Assembly: GCF_036250735.1 (NCBI RefSeq)
Contig: NZ_CP109430.1
Location: 8,680,001-8,744,000, forward strand
Source: Streptosporangium sp. NBC_01495
GTDB taxonomy: Bacteria; Actinomycetota; Actinomycetes; Streptosporangiales; Streptosporangiaceae
Reading direction: 5' to 3'
DNA: 64,000 bases
The notes under the pieces: generated by a model
Seen by the model: the letters and a program-made list of their open reading frames with translations, nothing else
Databases searched by the model: none
Told to the model about the DNA's origin: nothing
Part shown: piece after piece, positions 24,594 to 31,744 of the stretch
Position numbering within the stretch: the first letter of the stretch is position 1
How the letters are laid out: each line of letters begins with the position of its first letter
Position numbers and translations under genes: made by a program

Positions 24594-24958
24594 GATACCG
24601 ATGGCGGTACTGCCGCGCTGGCCCCGCGCGAGCGCAACAAGACGCTCACCTGCTTGGCCGGGGCCGGGGCCGAGCCGGTGGCCGGGGCGCAGCAGGCGGC
24701 GGTACAGCGGCTGCAGTTCTTCCTGACCGAGTCGGTGTGGAATCCCGAGCAGGTCAACGCGCGGCGGTTGGGGGGCTGCTGGCCGATCCGGCGACCGCGC
24801 CGCACGGCGGTACTGGCGATCGACGATTCCGGGGACCGCGAGGACGGCACCGCGACCGCCTACGCCGGGCATCAGTGGCTGGGCCGGTACGGCAAAACCG
24901 ACAACGGCATCGTCACCGTCACCACGCTCTGGGCCGATGAGCGGATCTACTATCCGCC
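24594..24958 (+). pseudogene. IS701-family transposase fragment (N-terminal/catalytic part)
   Basis: Plus-strand remains of an IS701-like DDE transposase: ALAPRERNKTLTCLAGAG, then LQFFLTESVWNPEQVNARRLG, then VLAIDDSGDREDGTATAYAGHQ (first catalytic Asp), then YGKTDNGIVTVTTLWADERIYYP. Two compensating frame slips occur near 24775-24815, where the expected LLADPATAPHGG is read in another frame. The reading breaks exactly at 24958, where the duplicated CoxG 3' end begins, so the junction is a recombination scar. Confidence 0.8.
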
Positions 24959-25128
24959 AGAGCCACCCGGCGGGCACCTCGCGCACCTCGCTCAGCCCCG
25001 ACGAGGAGGCCCTGAACCTCCTGGAGGTGGCGGGCCTGCCACTGCTCAAGCGCGTCGCCCCCCTGGTCGCCGCCCTGGCGAGCCTCATCCTGATCGCCTG
25101 GCTGATCCGCCGCGCCCTGCGGCCCTAG
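24959..25128 (+). pseudogene. Truncated copy of the CoxG-like gene 3' end (right direct repeat)
   Basis: Repeats the last about 55 codons of the gene at 21953-23065, including the C-terminal membrane helix, and ends at its own stop codon at 25126-25128 after ALRP. The 165 bases 24959-25123 match 22887-23051 with one difference seen. It has no start codon or SRPBCC domain. Confidence 0.88.
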
Positions 25129-25182
25129 TGGTACCCGGCCCTCGTGAACAGGAGAATTCCCGGGCCTGGTGGAATCGAAGCG

Positions 25183-25302
25183 ATGGAGGCGGCCGGGTAC
25201 CGGGTCGACCCGGTTGTGTGGCCGAGCGCCGCCGATTGCCAGCAGAAATGCAACCAGTGTCACGCGGGGTGCTATGACAGTCCGAAGAAGGCGGTGGGCT
25301 GA
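25183..25302 (+). CDS. Candidate 39-residue cysteine-rich micro-protein
   Basis: ATG 25183 to TGA 25302. The peptide begins MEAAGYRVDPVVWPSAADC and carries four cysteines in the pattern CxxxCxxCxxxC (residues 19, 23, 26 and 30), ending YDSPKKAVG. GGTGGA lies upstream. It overlaps the start of the phosphotransferase gene (25274) by 29 bases in another frame, which would couple the two translationally. The spacing fits a metal (Zn or Fe-S) site. It could instead be the tail of a larger lost gene. Not recognised as a known family. Confidence 0.4.
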   Translation: MEAAGYRVDPVVWPSAADCQQKCNQCHAGCYDSPKKAVG

Positions 25303-26146
25303 CCTGCCCGAACCCGCCCGTACGGCGGTCCAGGAGCAGACCGGCCCGGTCGTCGACATCCGGTCGGCGGAAGTTGGTCTGACCTCCGGGCTCGCCGCAC
25401 GCATCACCACCGAGGGGGCCGCCTTCTTCGTGAAGGCGGCCCCCGCCGCCTCACCCATCGCCGGACACCTGCTACGCGAACGCACCGCCAACCAGGCGCT
25501 GCCGTCTACCGTCCCCGCCCCCCAGCTCTTGTGGACGGCCGACGTCGCCGACTGGCACCTGCTCCTCTTCGAGCATGCCCCCGGCCACGAGGCGAACCTG
25601 GCCCCGAAGTCGCCAGACATACCCGCCGCGATGGACGCGGTCGCCGCCCTCGCCGTGCCATGCCCGTGGCCGGGGGCGCCGTCGGTGACGGCCAAGGCCA
25701 CCGCCCTGCTGTTGGGGGCTGAGGCGTTCCTCGCGGACTCCCCCGGTCTCGGCGACTACGAGCCGCTCGTCAAAGCCCTCGACCTGAACGAGCTGGACGG
25801 GACGACACTGCTGCACGCGGACCTGCACGCGGGCAACCTGCTGGTCGACAACGACCGTTGCCGGGTCGTCGACTGGTCGATGGCCTGCCGGGGCGCGGCC
25901 TGGGTCGACGTCGCCCTGTTGATCCCTCGGCTGATCGACGCCGGGCACACGCCCGCCGAAGCTGAGGGCGTCGCTGCCGGAGTACCCACGTGGAGGGAGG
26001 TGCCCGCAGACGCGGTGACCGCGCTGGCCGCCATCCGCGCCCTGTTCGCCGCCCGCATGGCTGAGGTCGGACCAGCGCATCTGCAGGCGAAACGGTTGCG
26101 GACCGCTGCGGCGTGCCTGGCGTGGGTGGAGTACCGCACCGGCTGA
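25274..26146 (+). CDS. Aminoglycoside phosphotransferase-like (APH/choline-kinase fold) protein
   Basis: A 290-residue cytosolic kinase-like protein. The APH catalytic loop LLHADLHAGNLL has H181, D183 and N188, followed by the metal-binding D200 in VVDWSMAC. The N-lobe lysine is likely K54 in FFVKAAPAA. This group includes antibiotic and small-metabolite kinases; the lack of close motif matches to known resistance enzymes makes a metabolic role more likely. ATG 25274 has a weak GGGGT site and lies inside the 39-residue cysteine-rich frame. The C-terminus (KRLRTAAACLAWVEYR) is typical for the group in actinobacteria. Confidence 0.85.
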   Translation: MTVRRRRWADLPEPARTAVQEQTGPVVDIRSAEVGLTSGLAARITTEGAAFFVKAAPAASPIAGHLLRERTANQALPSTVPAPQLLWTADVADWHLLLFEHAPGHEANLAPKSPDIPAAMDAVAALAVPCPWPGAPSVTAKATALLLGAEAFLADSPGLGDYEPLVKALDLNELDGTTLLHADLHAGNLLVDNDRCRVVDWSMACRGAAWVDVALLIPRLIDAGHTPAEAEGVAAGVPTWREVPADAVTALAAIRALFAARMAEVGPAHLQAKRLRTAAACLAWVEYRTG

Positions 26147-26282
26147 CCGGAGCGACCCCTACATTGAACCTCGCGAAGCAGGTGAACGTCACCTGTGGGC
26201 GTCCATGAGGGACGTACGGCCGACTCGCCACGGCCCAGAAGACCGGTTGATCAACGTCCGTGGAGAGCCCTTCCCTGTTTTC

Positions 26283-26564
26283 TCACCCACCCGCCGCTCT
26301 TCCCCGCATATCCATACCGATTTCCTGTGTGGGGTTTCGGCGATCGTTCGGGGTGTGGTGGAGCTGCGGGCGGGTCAGCGCACCATCGACCAGGCGGGCG
26401 AGGTTCGCCAGGTCGCGGAGCAGCCGGTGATGCTCAGAGTCCTCCCAAGCCCTGACGGCCACTCTGATGTCGCCGGAGCCGCCGGTCGTGACGATGACAT
26501 CTTGGCCGTTGACTCGCTTGGTGGCAGCGGTGTCGTCCAGGATGACCCAGCCGTACACGGTCAC
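26283..26564 (-). CDS. Conserved small protein of unknown function, copy 1
   Basis: A protein of up to 93 residues (GTG 26564; GTG 26558 fits the GGAGG site better). The core reads VILDDTA.KRVNGQDVIVT, then GGSGDIRVAVRAWE, then HRLLRDLANLARLVDGALT and HTPNDRRNP. The same protein is encoded at 30990-31316 and the DNA of 26315-26548 is about 90% like 31013-31243. The conservation of protein over DNA changes suggests a real gene. Composition suggests strands followed by a helix; no known domain is recognised. It precedes the anti-sigma-like/XRE cluster. Confidence 0.6.
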   Translation of the reverse strand: MTVYGWVILDDTAATKRVNGQDVIVTTGGSGDIRVAVRAWEDSEHHRLLRDLANLARLVDGALTRPQLHHTPNDRRNPTQEIGMDMRGRAAGG

Positions 26565-26669
26565 GACCTCCGAACGGTCGTGACCGGGGCAACGGCCTTC
26601 TCCGACCTGCCGGTGCGAAGGTCAGCGCCGTTACGGAAAGGCAGCGGGTGGCGTCCCTCCCGACAGCCA

Positions 26670-27098
26670 TCACACGTCCAGAGCACCCGGCTGGCCATCC
26701 GTCGCGGGCATCAGCGCCCACACCGCCCGGTGTCCCCCGCCAAGCTCGCGGACTCCCCACTGCTTCGAGCACCGGCCCACCAGCCACAGGCCCCGCCCGC
26801 CGAAGCTCTCCGGGTCCGGTTCACGCGGTTCGGGGATCGTCTCGGAACCGGAGTCGATCACCTCGATGTGGATCAGTTTCTGTCCGGCGTCGCTCACGCG
26901 CAGCGTCAGAGTGCCGCCGGGGACACCCGAGGCGGTGTGCTTGATCGCGTTTCCGACCAGCTCGGTCACCACCAGCAGCACGTCGTCCACGGACGCGCAT
27001 CCCGCAGCCGCCAGCACCGCGCCGACGCAGTGACGGGCCACCGGTACAGAGCGCTCCATTCCCGGCAGCGTGATCGTCCCCAGTGTCTCGGCCGTCAT
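26670..27098 (-). CDS. RsbW/SpoIIAB-like ATP-binding protein (anti-sigma-type kinase)
   Basis: A 142-residue protein with a HATPase_c_2 fold. The N-box is VVTELVGNAIKHT, the G1 box VIDSGSE, and the G2 region FGGRGLWLVGRCSKQWGV. Such stand-alone ATPases accompany XRE/DUF397 pairs in the whiJ/abaA-like clusters of streptomycetes and relatives, where they affect development and antibiotic production. Start ATG 27098 overlaps the upstream gene's stop by ATGA, so the two are one operon. Divergent from the XRE gene. Confidence 0.9.
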   Translation of the reverse strand: MTAETLGTITLPGMERSVPVARHCVGAVLAAAGCASVDDVLLVVTELVGNAIKHTASGVPGGTLTLRVSDAGQKLIHIEVIDSGSETIPEPREPDPESFGGRGLWLVGRCSKQWGVRELGGGHRAVWALMPATDGQPGALDV

Positions 27099-27361
27099 CG
27101 CGTCGCCGCCTCGTGGATATGCCGCACCGCGTCCTCGTCAAGCGCCGCGATCCACTGGCTACGGCCCCGCCCCCACATGAAGACCCACTTCTTGCCACGG
27201 GCCAGGGCGAGCACTCGCAACGCTCCCGACTCGCGCAGCACCGCCACGTACGGCTCTTCGGACGCCGGAAGCTCAATCCTCACCCCCATCCCGAGCCGAC
27301 GCAGATCCCACGCCAGTCGCACGAGATGGAGGTACTGCTCTTGCGCAGACGAGATCGTCAT
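27095..27361 (-). CDS. Small protein of the whiJ/abaA-like cluster, unknown function
   Basis: An 88-residue protein with helix LHLVRLAWDLRRLGMGVRIEL and strand-rich centre (VAVLRESGALRVLALARGKKWVFMWGRG). Proteins of this type sit next to the ATP-binding protein in XRE/DUF397 clusters; no catalytic motif is visible. Start ATG 27361 follows GGGCAGGA. The 3' end overlaps the ATP-binding gene by four bases. Confidence 0.75.
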   Translation of the reverse strand: MTISSAQEQYLHLVRLAWDLRRLGMGVRIELPASEEPYVAVLRESGALRVLALARGKKWVFMWGRGRSQWIAALDEDAVRHIHEAATR

Positions 27362-27454
27362 CGATCCTGCCCTTCAGCCCGATCGGAAGATGGACCCGGC
27401 GAGCCGTCACGGAACGTGCCCTGACAACTCCGCACGGTGCCCATAATGAGTCCC

Positions 27455-27531
27455 GCAAGCCCGTCTTGCAAGTGTGTTTCGCATACAGCAATATGCATAT
27501 GCAGTTTGCTGGACGAGACGGCTTGCGCAAG
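27455..27531. promoter_or_regulatory. Cluster of palindromes upstream of the XRE regulator
   Basis: GCAAG/CTTGC inverted repeat (27455-27469), CTTGCAAG (27465-27472), TGCATATGCA (27494-27503) and CTTGCGCAAG (27522-27531). All are perfect and lie in the 210-bp divergent region between the 88-residue gene and the XRE gene, so they are plausible operators for the XRE protein. Confidence 0.5.
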
Positions 27532-27571
27532 GCTTCAGGGGGTCGCGTTATCGTGGAGAGCTGGGGTTCTC

Positions 27572-28423
27572 ATGGCGAGTGAGCGAGAAGAGAGTCCGAC
27601 CGTCAGGCGCAGGCGTCTCGCGGCGGAGCTGCGCCGACTCCGCAAGGAGTCCAATCTGACCACGGATCAGGTGGCCAAGGCCCTGGAGGTCTCCCAGTCG
27701 TCCATCAGCCGCATTGAGACCGCCCGGCAAGGCATCAAAATCAACGATCTGCGCGCCTTGCTCACCCTCTACCAGGTGCCGGAGGACAAGGCTACGGACC
27801 TTCTCACCCTTGCCCGGCAGGCTCGGCAGCAAGGTTGGTGGCAGGTCTTCGGTGACGTTGTTCCCGAGTCCTTCCAGGCGTTCGTCGGCCTCGAAACCGA
27901 GGCGCGGCAACGCCGCTCCTACGACATGTCGCTGATACCCGGTCTGCTCCAGACACCGGACTACCACCGCGCACTGGTGGACGCCGAACTCATCAACCGC
28001 ACATCCGAGGAAGTCGATCGCAAGATCGAATTCAGGCTGGCCCGCCAGCGGCAGACGCTCGGCAACGACGACCTTGAACTGTGCTTCATCGTGGACGAGG
28101 CAAGCCTTCACCGGCTTCCGGAAAACATCAAAACCGGCCAGCTACCGCACCTTATCGAGACATCCGAGCGCCCTAACGTGAACCTTCACGTCCTCCCGTT
28201 CGGCACCGGGATACACGCGGCCATGGACGGAAGCTTTGTGATCCTTGGATTCGGCGCGCCAGATCCCGATGTTGTGTACATAGAGACTCAACTATCCGGC
28301 CTGTACCTGGAACAACCCGCCGCAGTTCGCCGATATAACCTGGTGTACGAAGATTTGCGAGCAAAAACGCTGGACGCCCGCATGTCTCGTAACCTGCTGG
28401 CCAAGCTAGCGAAGGAAGTGTGA
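27572..28423 (+). CDS. XRE-family regulator with DUF5753 ligand domain (WhiJ-like)
   Basis: A 283-residue regulator. HTH_31-type domain at about 15-70 (LAAELRRLRKESNLTTDQVAKALEVSQSSISRIETARQGIK), then the DUF5753 domain (FVGLETEARQRRSYDMSLIPGLLQTPDYHRAL, IEFRLARQRQTLG, FIVDEASLHRL, NVNLHVLPFGTGIHAAMDGSFVIL, YIETQLSGLYLE). Length is standard. ATG 27572; an upstream in-frame extension to 27437 runs through the palindromes and is unlikely. Stop overlaps the DUF397 start by GTGA. WhiJ-type proteins control sporulation and metabolism together with DUF397 partners (family knowledge). Confidence 0.93.
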   Translation: MASEREESPTVRRRRLAAELRRLRKESNLTTDQVAKALEVSQSSISRIETARQGIKINDLRALLTLYQVPEDKATDLLTLARQARQQGWWQVFGDVVPESFQAFVGLETEARQRRSYDMSLIPGLLQTPDYHRALVDAELINRTSEEVDRKIEFRLARQRQTLGNDDLELCFIVDEASLHRLPENIKTGQLPHLIETSERPNVNLHVLPFGTGIHAAMDGSFVILGFGAPDPDVVYIETQLSGLYLEQPAAVRRYNLVYEDLRAKTLDARMSRNLLAKLAKEV

Positions 28424-28647
28424 GCGTGATCGACAGCACCCCCGTGAGCGTCGAGGCCAAACTATCGGCGACTGTCTGGCGCAAGTCCAGCCGTAGCAAC
28501 GCCAGTGGCGACTGCGTGGAGATCGCCCGCCTGAACAACAACCGAGTTGGCGTGCGCGACAGCAAGAACCCCAATGGTCCGGCCCTCGTGTTCGAGGCCA
28601 CCGCGTTCGCCACTTTTCTGGAAGCCGTGAAAGCCGAACAGCTCTGA
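28420..28647 (+). CDS. DUF397 protein, partner of the XRE regulator
   Basis: A 75-residue DUF397 protein: WRKSSRSNASGDCVEIA, then VGVRDSKNPNGPALVF, then FLEAVKAEQL. GTG 28420 overlaps the XRE stop (GTGA), so the two are translationally coupled. DUF397 proteins act with WhiJ-type XRE regulators, possibly as toxin-like or modulating partners. A broken copy of its first codons lies at 31377. Confidence 0.93.
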   Translation: MSVIDSTPVSVEAKLSATVWRKSSRSNASGDCVEIARLNNNRVGVRDSKNPNGPALVFEATAFATFLEAVKAEQL

Positions 28648-29103
28648 ACAACGCCTTCGGCGAGGGCGCTCCACCCCTGGACGATTGAAGTCCTTGAACC
28701 CGTCGCGGATGCGGTCGTAGTCGTCGACGTACTCCTGCCAGGGCGTGGTGCTGCGTGGCGGGGTCACCCACGTCACCAACGGCCACATCTCCAACGTCGG
28801 CCCGTGCTGGTTCTTCCCCGCCGCCACTTCGGTCGTCTTCGATCTCGGCGACGAGGAGGGGGGCATGCTGGACGAGGTCTACCACGGCACCTGGTTCAAC
28901 GAGTATCGGCGCCTGGAGTCGATCAAGGCACATGCGGCCCTGGGGGTCGGCTGGTCCACGGCTGCCAATCCGTGCCCAACCAGTCCGGCGGGCCTGCATG
29001 CCGTACGGGGCCTCCGTGGGAACCTTCCGCGCGGAGCTGTCACGGTTCCGAAGCGACTGGATCTCCCGGGTTCGCGCCTGTCGTGAGACCGCCTGACACA
29101 GAG
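28648..29103. other. Gene-poor stretch with a possible oxidoreductase remnant
   Basis: No intact gene. On the minus strand about 28685-28770 reads TPPRSTTPWQEYVDDYDRIRDGFKDFN, loosely like the C-terminal part of FdhF/YdeP-type molybdopterin oxidoreductases, but it has no neighbours in frame and the match is from memory. The overlapping plus-strand frame is not convincing. The remainder to 29103 shows nothing. Confidence 0.25.
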
Positions 29104-29142
29104 TCCGCGGTACGGCTCGCCTCGTATGAGCCGTACCGCGGA
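29104..29142. terminator. Perfect 15-bp hairpin
   Basis: Arms TCCGCGGTACGGCTC (29104-29118) and its exact complement (29128-29142) with a 9-nt loop, no T-run. It lies between the DUF397 region and the convergent sigma/CU044 operon end at 29293, so it probably terminates the latter. Confidence 0.65.
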
Positions 29143-29292
29143 ACTGATCTCCGTTCCGGCCATCCGGCCGATCATCCAGGCACTGTGCCACCGCCGACCC
29201 GACCCTCACCCTGGCGGCTCCGTACCCGCCTCGCCTGTGGCGTCGCCACGGCCGAGGTCACGACGAGGCGCGGTGTCGTGCGCGCGGCCGGT

Positions 29293-30402
29293 TCAGCGTA
29301 GGCAGTCCTCCCTACCACCCAGTACGCACCCCTCGGGGATGACAGGCTCGTCATCGGTCCAGCCGAGCCGCCTGATCACCGTGGACATGTCCGGGGTGTT
29401 CCCCTGACCTGGCGTCGAGACGGGCGTCATGTACTGGACCGCCAGCAGGTCACCCGTCTCCCTGTCGATGACGATCTGCTGCTCCGGCTCACCGTTCGCC
29501 CCTCCGCGCAGGATGGCCACCCCCGTCCGCCCCTCGCCGTCCCGGAACTCGTCCGCGATCCGGGCGCCGGAAAGCCCGGCGAGCATGTGATAGGCGGCCG
29601 CCCGGGTTCCCGAGGTGATCGGAGCCTCCAACAGCAGGCGTTCACTCAACTCCCACAGCCAGTCGTCCTGGTCGGGGGCCTTCGCCTGGCCCGGCGATCC
29701 CGCCGGGACGTCCTTCATGGCCTCCCGTTCGGCCGGCCAGTACGACAGCAGCTTCTCCTTCAGCCTCCCCGGATCACGCGGCAGGTCCTGGAGCTCCCTC
29801 ACACTCAACGTCATGGTCCCCTGCTCGAAACCCTCTTCGTACCCGCCCGTATATCGGGTCCTCCCCTTGGGAACCATGTCGTTCTCGCAGTCGGTGTCCG
29901 ATCCGCAGAGCCGGGGCGAGCCCGCCTTCTCCCACTCCGCCCTGTCGGCGGCTGTGAAGGGGCGGGTATCGAGCCCGGTGAGCTCCATGACCTTGTCCCG
30001 GCCGAGCCCGTTCCACCGGACGTCCCCGGTACGGTCCTCGACGACGAACTCGTGCCCCCCGACACTGATCCGCTCCCAGACGATCCGTTCCATCTCCCCG
30101 CGCCAGTATCGGCCGTCGACCACCTCCTGCCGCTGGGCCAGTCGTCCGGCGGCGGCGTCGAGCACCTCCCTCGCACTCGTCTGGGTCACCGTGGCGGCCG
30201 GGCCGCCTCCCAGCCGGGGAACGACCACGACGGTGCCGATCACGGCCACGGTCGCGGCCGACGTGATCAGGATCCCGGTCCACGCGGAGATCCGGCGGCG
30301 TCGCCCGCCGTTCAGGACCCTGGCCCTGACCTGGGCCGTCTTCGCCGGACCGGAGGCCGGAACGTCCGGCATCACGTCGTCGACGAACTGGAACTCGTTC
30401 AT
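29293..30402 (-). CDS. CU044_5270 family membrane protein (probable anti-sigma-like partner)
   Basis: A 369-residue protein: short cytoplasmic N-terminus with a basic stop (NGGRRRRISA), one membrane helix at about 42-62, and a large extracytoplasmic domain (SAREVLDAAAGRLA, GRYWRGEMERIVWE, AEWEKAGSPRLCG, YHMLAGLSGARIADEFRDGEGRTGVAI, QQIVIDRETGDLLAVQY). This is the CU044_5270 family, which regularly follows ECF sigma genes in Streptosporangiales. Start ATG 30402 directly follows the sigma stop codon with no gap. Likely controls or senses for the sigma factor (inference); no zinc anti-sigma motif is seen. Confidence 0.85.
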   Translation of the reverse strand: MNEFQFVDDVMPDVPASGPAKTAQVRARVLNGGRRRRISAWTGILITSAATVAVIGTVVVVPRLGGGPAATVTQTSAREVLDAAAGRLAQRQEVVDGRYWRGEMERIVWERISVGGHEFVVEDRTGDVRWNGLGRDKVMELTGLDTRPFTAADRAEWEKAGSPRLCGSDTDCENDMVPKGRTRYTGGYEEGFEQGTMTLSVRELQDLPRDPGRLKEKLLSYWPAEREAMKDVPAGSPGQAKAPDQDDWLWELSERLLLEAPITSGTRAAAYHMLAGLSGARIADEFRDGEGRTGVAILRGGANGEPEQQIVIDRETGDLLAVQYMTPVSTPGQGNTPDMSTVIRRLGWTDDEPVIPEGCVLGGREDCLR

Positions 30403-30939
30403 TCAGACCTCCACTCCCAGCGACTTGTGCAACTTGGTCCTGGCCCGGCTGAGCCGGGAGGCGACGGTGCCGTTGGCGACCTTGAGCGCCTCGGCGACCT
30501 CGTCATAGGTCAGCCCGCCGTAGGCGACGAGCAGCACCACGTCCCGCTCGCCTTTCGACAACCCCGCCAGCGCCTCGGAAAGCCGGGCGACCGTCACCCC
30601 CGCCGCGACCCGGTCGACGACCCGCTCGTCATGGCCTTCGTCGTCGGGCGGCGGACCCGTCCTGGCCAGTGCCCGGTAACGGCGCAACTCGCTCCGGCGG
30701 TGGCGGCCGATCAGGTTGGTGGCTATGCCGTACAGCCAGGGGCGGACACCGCCCCGGGCGGCGTCGAACCTGCCGCGCTGCCGGAAGGCGATCAGGAAGG
30801 TCTCGGCGGCGAGGTCCTCGGCGATGTCGAGGTCGAGCCGCCGCCCGATGTAGCGGCGTATCTCCTCGTAGTAGGCGTCGAAAACGGTGCCGAACCGCTC
30901 TGGATCGGCCACCGAGGCCGCGTCGGAAACAGTGGTCAT
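30403..30939 (-). CDS. ECF RNA polymerase sigma factor
   Basis: A 178-residue group 4 sigma factor. Region 2: FDAYYEEIRRYIGRRL, AEDLAAETFLIAFRQ, RPWLYGIATNLIGRHRR. Region 4: LSKGERDVVLLVAYGGLTYDEVAEALKVANGTVASRLSRARTKL. Start ATG 30939 with GGGAG 8 nt upstream, embedded in a near-palindrome (GCAAGG and CCTTGC at 30940-30956). Cotranscribed with the CU044_5270 gene. An internal 321-bp segment (30508-30828) is repeated almost exactly at 34159-34479. Confidence 0.95.
   Translation of the reverse strand: MTTVSDAASVADPERFGTVFDAYYEEIRRYIGRRLDLDIAEDLAAETFLIAFRQRGRFDAARGGVRPWLYGIATNLIGRHRRSELRRYRALARTGPPPDDEGHDERVVDRVAAGVTVARLSEALAGLSKGERDVVLLVAYGGLTYDEVAEALKVANGTVASRLSRARTKLHKSLGVEV
30508..30828 (-). 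repeat. 321-bp direct repeat within the sigma gene (left copy)
   Basis: Matches 34159-34479 with two differences seen, same orientation, offset 3651 bp. The left copy is part of the intact gene, so the right copy is the derived one. Confidence 0.92.
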
Positions 30940-30989
30940 GCAAGGAGCTCCCTTGCCGGAGGGACAAGACACCCTTTCTTGCCCGCCGG

Positions 30990-31316
30990 TCACCCACCCT
31001 TCCGTGTTTTCGTACCGGTTTCCGGTGTGGGGTTTCGGCGATCGTTCGGGGTGTGTTGGAGCTGCAGGCGGGTCAGCGCACCATCGACCAGGCGGGCGAG
31101 GTTCGCCAGGTCGCGGAGCAGCCGATGACGCTCGGACTTCTCCCAATCCCTGATCGCCACTCTGATGTCGCCGGAGCCGCCGACCGTGATGATGACGTCC
31201 TGGCCGTTGACTCTCTTGGGGGCGGTGTCGTCCAGGATGACCCCTGACGGCCCCACGCTCGTCTTTGCCCGCAGCCGCTTGGTCGAACTTCGTCGCGGCT
31301 CTGGAAACCGGCGCAT
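30990..31316 (-). CDS. Conserved small protein of unknown function, copy 2
   Basis: Up to 108 residues. The shared core with the gene at 26283-26564 starts at GVILDDTA.KRVNGQDVI and runs through GGSGDIRVAIRDWE, LLRDLANLARLVDGAL and HTPNDRRNP. The first 25 residues (RRFPEPRRSS...) are not shared and may not be translated. The gene points toward the sigma operon and ends 50 bp upstream of it. See copy 1 for structure; function unknown. Confidence 0.5.
   Translation of the reverse strand: MRRFPEPRRSSTKRLRAKTSVGPSGVILDDTAPKRVNGQDVIITVGGSGDIRVAIRDWEKSERHRLLRDLANLARLVDGALTRLQLQHTPNDRRNPTPETGTKTRKGG
31013..31243 (-). repeat. Dispersed repeat matching 26315-26548
   Basis: About 231 bp, roughly 90% identical by eye to 26315-26548 with one 3-base gap, same orientation. 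Covers the 3' part of the two small unknown genes and the sequence just beyond their stops. Confidence 0.8.
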
Positions 31317-31376
31317 AGATCCTCAGCAGGGTTGGCCCTGCTTCGCGGCGTGATGACTTTCCCTGACGAAGGACAG

Positions 31377-31451
31377 GTGAGCGTGACCGACAGCACCCAG
31401 GGCCCTCCGCATTCTCGGATCGAGAAATGGTCCGGGGAGGTCGCGGAGTGA
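31377..31451 (+). pseudogene. DUF397 gene remnant (first codons only)
   Basis: GTG at 31377 reads MSVTDSTQ..., matching the start of the DUF397 gene at 28420 (MSVIDSTP), including upstream GAAGGA-like bases, then diverges and stops after 24 codons. With the second copy of the unknown gene nearby, this looks like the wreck of a second cluster of the same type. Confidence 0.45.
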
Positions 31452-31666
31452 TCGCGGAGGATGTGTCGGCGGGCTGACATGCAACGAGGTCCCGTAGAAC
31501 GGGTGACTGTCCAGCTCAAATCGTTCAGCGGAGCCTCGTTGTCCGTGCCCCGCCGATCGCCCTCGATCTCACGATGTGAGAATTCGCTCAGCCCTGCCGC
31601 TGAACTGCTCCGTCTGGCGGAGATTGCCGTCTGGTCATCCGGCTTGAGATTGACATCCGGTATGGC

Positions 31667-31693
31667 GTGCCACCCGGGTCACTCGGGTGGCAC
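31667..31693 (-). terminator. Hairpin after the T7SS-like effector gene
   Basis: Perfect 10-bp stem GTGCCACCCG (31667-31676) with CGGGTGGCAC (31684-31693), 7-nt loop, 52 bases past the stop of the minus-strand gene. The rest of 31452-31744 shows only a CAACGAGG/CCTCGTTG inverted repeat at 31482 and 31534. Confidence 0.65.
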
Positions 31694-31744
31694 CGGCTTC
31701 CACGGTCCGCGCGGGTTGTACGGTCGCTCTTTCCCAGTGCTAAT

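Noticed and set aside
25274..26146. Aminoglycoside resistance gene
   Set aside because: The fold is APH-like but no close motif match to known resistance enzymes is visible; most such genes act on metabolites.
28745..29086. Plus-strand frame of 113 codons
   Set aside because: No recognised domain, no ribosome site, and the opposite strand looks more protein-like; left as unassigned DNA.
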